NCBI RefSeq assembly: GCF_040829825.1
Contig: NZ_JBFOLH010000001.1
Direction: 5' to 3' (one strand)
From: Leadbetterella sp040829825
GTDB lineage: Bacteria > Bacteroidota > Bacteroidia > Cytophagales > Spirosomataceae
DNA: 64,000 nt
The notes beneath the pieces were generated by a model, which was not told the DNA's origin, searched no databases, and worked only from the letters and a program-made list of their open reading frames with translations. The first letter of the stretch is position 1; every line of letters begins with the position of its first letter. Below, piece by piece: positions 61,460-64,000 of the stretch. Made by a program: the position numbers and the translations under genes.

Positions 61460-62827
61460 ATGAAACCAAACCGCAGAAAATTTATTCAAACCCTGGGCGC
61501 CGCCTCCCTGCTGGCAGCCTCCGAATCTTTTGCCAAGCCCTTCCATATCATCAAAGATATGCGGGTAAGTCCTAACGACAAGATCCGTTTTGCCACCATA
61601 GGAATGGGTATCCAGGGCAATTACGATACCCGCGCAGCCCTCAAAGCCGGCGGAACAGAGCTGGTAGCCGCCGCCGATCTGTACGACGGCCGCCTCACCC
61701 GGGTAAAAGAATTATTCGGGAAAGATATTTTCACCACACGCGATTACCGCGAGATCCTGTCGCGCAAAGACATTGACGCCGTGCTGGTTGTAACCCCTGA
61801 TCACTGGCACGATCACATCACCATAGATGCCCTCAAAGCCGGGAAAGCCGTTTACTGTGAGAAACCTATGGTTAACCGTATTGAGAAAGGCAAAGGGGTG
61901 ATCGAAGCCTGGAAAAAATCAGGCAAAACCATGCAGGTGGGCAGCCAGCGTATCAGCGGTTCGGCATTTGCCGAAGCCCGCCGTATGATCAATGCAGGTG
62001 ACATCGGTCACATCAACTTCATTGAAGGTACGTATGACCGTTTCAATGCCATAGGTGCCTGGAATTACTCTATTCCTACCGATGCCTCCCCTGCTACCCT
62101 GGACTGGGACAGGTTCCTGGGCGATGCCCCCAAACGGCCTTTTGATGCCACCCGGTTTTTCCGCTGGCGCAATTACCGCGACTACGGTACAGGCGTGGCC
62201 GGCGATCTTTTCGTGCACCTCATCACCGGTGTGCACTACATGACCGGCAGCCACGGCCCCGAGCGCATATTCTCTTCCGGTGAGCAAAGCTACTGGAAAG
62301 ACGGCCGCGACATCCCCGATGTGCTCGTATCCGTATTCGACTACCCCGCCAATAACCAGCACGAGAAGTTCCAGATGGTGCTTCGTGTGAACTTTGCCAA
62401 CGCCGGCGCCATCCGGAACGTCACCCGGATCATCGGCACCGAAGGCCAGATTGAAGTGGGCGACACCAGCCTGGTGCTGACCCGCCGGAAGCTCCCCAAA
62501 GCGCCTGGTTACGGCAATTACGACAGCTACTTTACTTTCTCGGAAGCCCAGCAGGCCGAATTCAAAAAACAATACGACCAGATGTACCCCGAAGCTGACC
62601 GCGTGGCAGAACCGGTTAAAGAAATAAAATTTGATGCACCGAAAGAAGAAGACAGCCACGCCAACCATTTCAATAACTTCTTTACAAATGTCAGGGAAGG
62701 CAGCCAGAATACCATAGAAGACCCGGTTTTCGGTTTCCGTGCCGCGGCACCGGTGCTGGCTTGTAACGACAGTTATTTCCAGCAAAAGGTAATCCGCTGG
62801 GATGCCGATAAGATGATCTTAAAATAA
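61460..62827 (+). CDS. Tat-exported Gfo/Idh/MocA family oxidoreductase
   Basis: A 455-residue NAD(P)-dependent oxidoreductase. The N-terminal NRRKFIQTLGAASLLAA stretch is a twin-arginine signal, so the folded enzyme with cofactor is exported. The Rossmann domain follows (IRFATIGMGIQGNYD), with the family CEKPM motif at 134-138 and a C-terminal substrate domain (DHWHDH and GTEGQIEV). Family members oxidise or remodel sugars; no substrate can be named. It may partner the DUF1080-type glycan chemistry seen elsewhere in the window. Confidence 0.92.
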   Translation: MKPNRRKFIQTLGAASLLAASESFAKPFHIIKDMRVSPNDKIRFATIGMGIQGNYDTRAALKAGGTELVAAADLYDGRLTRVKELFGKDIFTTRDYREILSRKDIDAVLVVTPDHWHDHITIDALKAGKAVYCEKPMVNRIEKGKGVIEAWKKSGKTMQVGSQRISGSAFAEARRMINAGDIGHINFIEGTYDRFNAIGAWNYSIPTDASPATLDWDRFLGDAPKRPFDATRFFRWRNYRDYGTGVAGDLFVHLITGVHYMTGSHGPERIFSSGEQSYWKDGRDIPDVLVSVFDYPANNQHEKFQMVLRVNFANAGAIRNVTRIIGTEGQIEVGDTSLVLTRRKLPKAPGYGNYDSYFTFSEAQQAEFKKQYDQMYPEADRVAEPVKEIKFDAPKEEDSHANHFNNFFTNVREGSQNTIEDPVFGFRAAAPVLACNDSYFQQKVIRWDADKMILK

Positions 62828-62841
62828 GCGGCAGGATCAGG

Positions 62842-63924
62842 GTGGAGCCGGATAGCAGGTTAACTTATTGGGAAGAAAAGGCTTCTGTGGATTTGCCGGA
62901 ACGTTTTACGTTCCCGTTCTGCTATGAGCCGCATCCGCTGGCCAGGCTTGCCGCTGAAGAGCTGATGGACTACCTCCAAAGCGGTGCCCTGCCCGATCAC
63001 AATTTCGGGCTCGATCCTCAGCAGCCCGGACCGGCCATCGGCAAAATGTTCGGTGTGCTCCTGGTGCAGACCCCTGAAAACCGCATAGGGTACCTGTGCG
63101 GCTTTTCAGGGAAGCTGGCCGGAACCAACCGGCATCCGCGCTTTGTTCCGCCCGTTTTTGATATGTTGACAGAAAACAGCTTTTTCCTCCGGGAAGAAGC
63201 TGTTTTGAATAGCCTGAACCACGAAATAGAAGAGCTGGAAGCCCATCCTGACTTTCTTCGCTTAAAAGAAGAGCTGGCCACACTCCTCCGTCTGACCGAA
63301 GAAGAAACAACGGCCCTGAAAAAACGCCTGAAAGAAAATAAGGAAGACCGCCGGCAGCAGCGGGAAGCCCGGAAGCCGCTCCTCTCCCCTGCCGGCTACA
63401 CAGTCCTGGAAGAAGAGCTGGTACGGCAAAGCCTGGCCGACAAACGGCTGCTTCAACATACCGTGCAGGAATACAACAGGCAGGCTGAAGCGCTCACCTC
63501 CCGGGTACAGGCCTTTGATGAACGCATAGAAGCGCTCAGGAAGCAGCGCCGCGAAAAATCGGCTCAGCTGCAGGAGGAGCTTTTCAGCCAATATTCTTTC
63601 CTGAACCGTCACGGAGTTCCGAAAAGCCTGGGGGCCATATTCCGCGAAACCGTATACGGGAAACCACCCGCCGCAGCCGGTGAATGCGCCACACCCAAGC
63701 TGTTGCAATATGCTTTCCGGAAAGGGTACACGCCTCTGGCCATGGCCGAATTCTGGTGGGGAGCCTCTCCCCGGTCGGAGATCCGGAAGCACCGGCAGTT
63801 TTACCCTGCATGCACCGGGAAATGCGAGCCCATCCTGAAGCACATGCTGGAAGACATCCCCCTGGATGACAATCCTTTACTGCACAATCCCGGCAGTGAG
63901 AAAGCGCTGCAGGTAGTGTATGAA
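62842..63924 (+). pseudogene. RluA-type pseudouridine synthase, interrupted before its catalytic domain
   Basis: From GTG 62842 an open frame encodes the N-terminal part of the large Bacteroidota RluA-family proteins: GYLCGFSGKLAGT, FVPPVFDML, a coiled coil (about 125-250), then the conserved HGVPKSLGAIFRETVYGKPP, PKLLQYAF and MAEFWWGASPRSEIRKHRQFYPAC-like stretches (broken here by position). Homology stops at ALQVVYE (to 63924), where the catalytic domain with VNKPAG and HRLD should begin. The next residues are unrelated, and a strong hairpin starts 13 bases later. The frame stays open to the window end. Insertion of a mobile element is the simplest reading; the rest may lie outside the window. 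Confidence 0.7.
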
Positions 63925-63936
63925 GGGCCATTCAGA

Positions 63937-63975
63937 AAAAGCCCAACTTGTTCATTAAGAACTTGTTGGGCTTTT
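63937..63975. terminator. Strong hairpin at the break point of the pseudouridine synthase
   Basis: Arms AAAAGCCCAACTTGTTC (63937-63953) and GAACTTGTTGGGCTTTT (63959-63975), 15 of 17 paired with a 5-base loop and a T tail. Such hairpins at the ends of insertion elements block read-in from outside; that reading here is inference. Confidence 0.7.
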
Positions 63976-63978
63976 GAT

Positions 63979-63986
63979 TATCTTTG
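63979..63986 (+). promoter_or_regulatory. -7 promoter element reading out of the window
   Basis: TATCTTTG fits TAnnTTTG, four bases after the hairpin. It suggests a gene starting shortly beyond 64000. Confidence 0.45.
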
Positions 63987-64000
63987 TATATCACCCCGAA

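Overview
The window reads as a single chromosomal stretch of a Bacteroidota bacterium, probably of the Cytophagales/Sphingobacteriales side; I cannot name a genus. The signs are: promoters of the form TAnnTTTG with a TTG about 20 bp upstream (seen in front of lepB, pyrB, the DUF2911 gene and others), little or no Shine-Dalgarno pairing, a SusC-type TonB receptor with an N-terminal carboxypeptidase-regulatory domain, the giant type IX secretion translocon protein SprA, a type IX sorting-domain-like small protein, DUF4374, DUF4254, DUF2911 and DUF1080 proteins, and many secreted proteins with short signal peptides. No rRNA, tRNA, CRISPR array, prophage or complete insertion sequence was seen. 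No gap between genes exceeds 300 bases.

Layout. 1-4.4 kb: end of an unidentified gene, a YdeI-like protein, clpB, and a DUF2911 protein. 4.5-10.5 kb: a tight four-gene operon (TonB receptor, DUF4374 lipoprotein, secreted esterase, YncE-like beta-propeller) behind an AT-rich inverted repeat; this looks like a xenosiderophore or metal-chelate uptake system. 10.5-14.7 kb: a small lipoprotein and a tandem pair of secreted M14 carboxypeptidase-like proteins, the first with altered catalytic residues. 14.8-19.2 kb: two glycosyltransferases, a two-domain DUF1080 protein and a ZIP metal transporter. 19.3-25.7 kb, all on the minus strand: nuoC with a YfcE-like phosphoesterase and an unknown exported protein, pyrB, then a MarR regulator with a lipoprotein esterase and a propeller protein.

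25.8-30 kb: Maf with an overlapping stand-alone sorting-domain-like protein, a 5'-nucleotidase, a lysoplasmalogenase, MarC, a class V aminotransferase and an ArsR regulator. 30.1-35.1 kb: thrA-thrB-DUF4254-glycosyltransferase 9 as one operon, without thrC. 35.2-37.9 kb: an exported cytosine-deaminase-like amidohydrolase and mpl. 38-43.3 kb: arginine decarboxylase with a 40-residue lipoprotein, an amino-sugar trio (ketoisomerase, aminotransferase, polyprenyl glycosyltransferase) and lepB. 43.5-49.4 kb: a large M14 peptidase divergent from an ABC exporter, then a hydrolase divergent from a second MarR regulator. 49.4-53.7 kb: an unknown protein, a tyrosine phosphatase, a DivIC/FtsB-like protein, eno, a rhodanese-thioredoxin fusion and ruvA. 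53.9-64 kb: sprA, a Gfo/Idh/MocA oxidoreductase and a pseudouridine synthase that breaks off just before its catalytic domain, beside a strong hairpin at the right edge.

The cell-surface theme is clear: SprA (type IX translocon), signal peptidase I, several exported peptidases, a TonB uptake operon, peptidoglycan recycling (Mpl), and glycan-building enzymes all sit within 64 kb, mixed with core metabolism. Two families of intergenic repeats (a palindromic TTATATGCCTTATATGG element, five copies; and an AGCTATCAGC element around ruvA) run through the gaps. The best candidates for something not well described are the four-gene uptake operon, the M14 active/altered pair, the stand-alone sorting domain and the interrupted right-edge gene.
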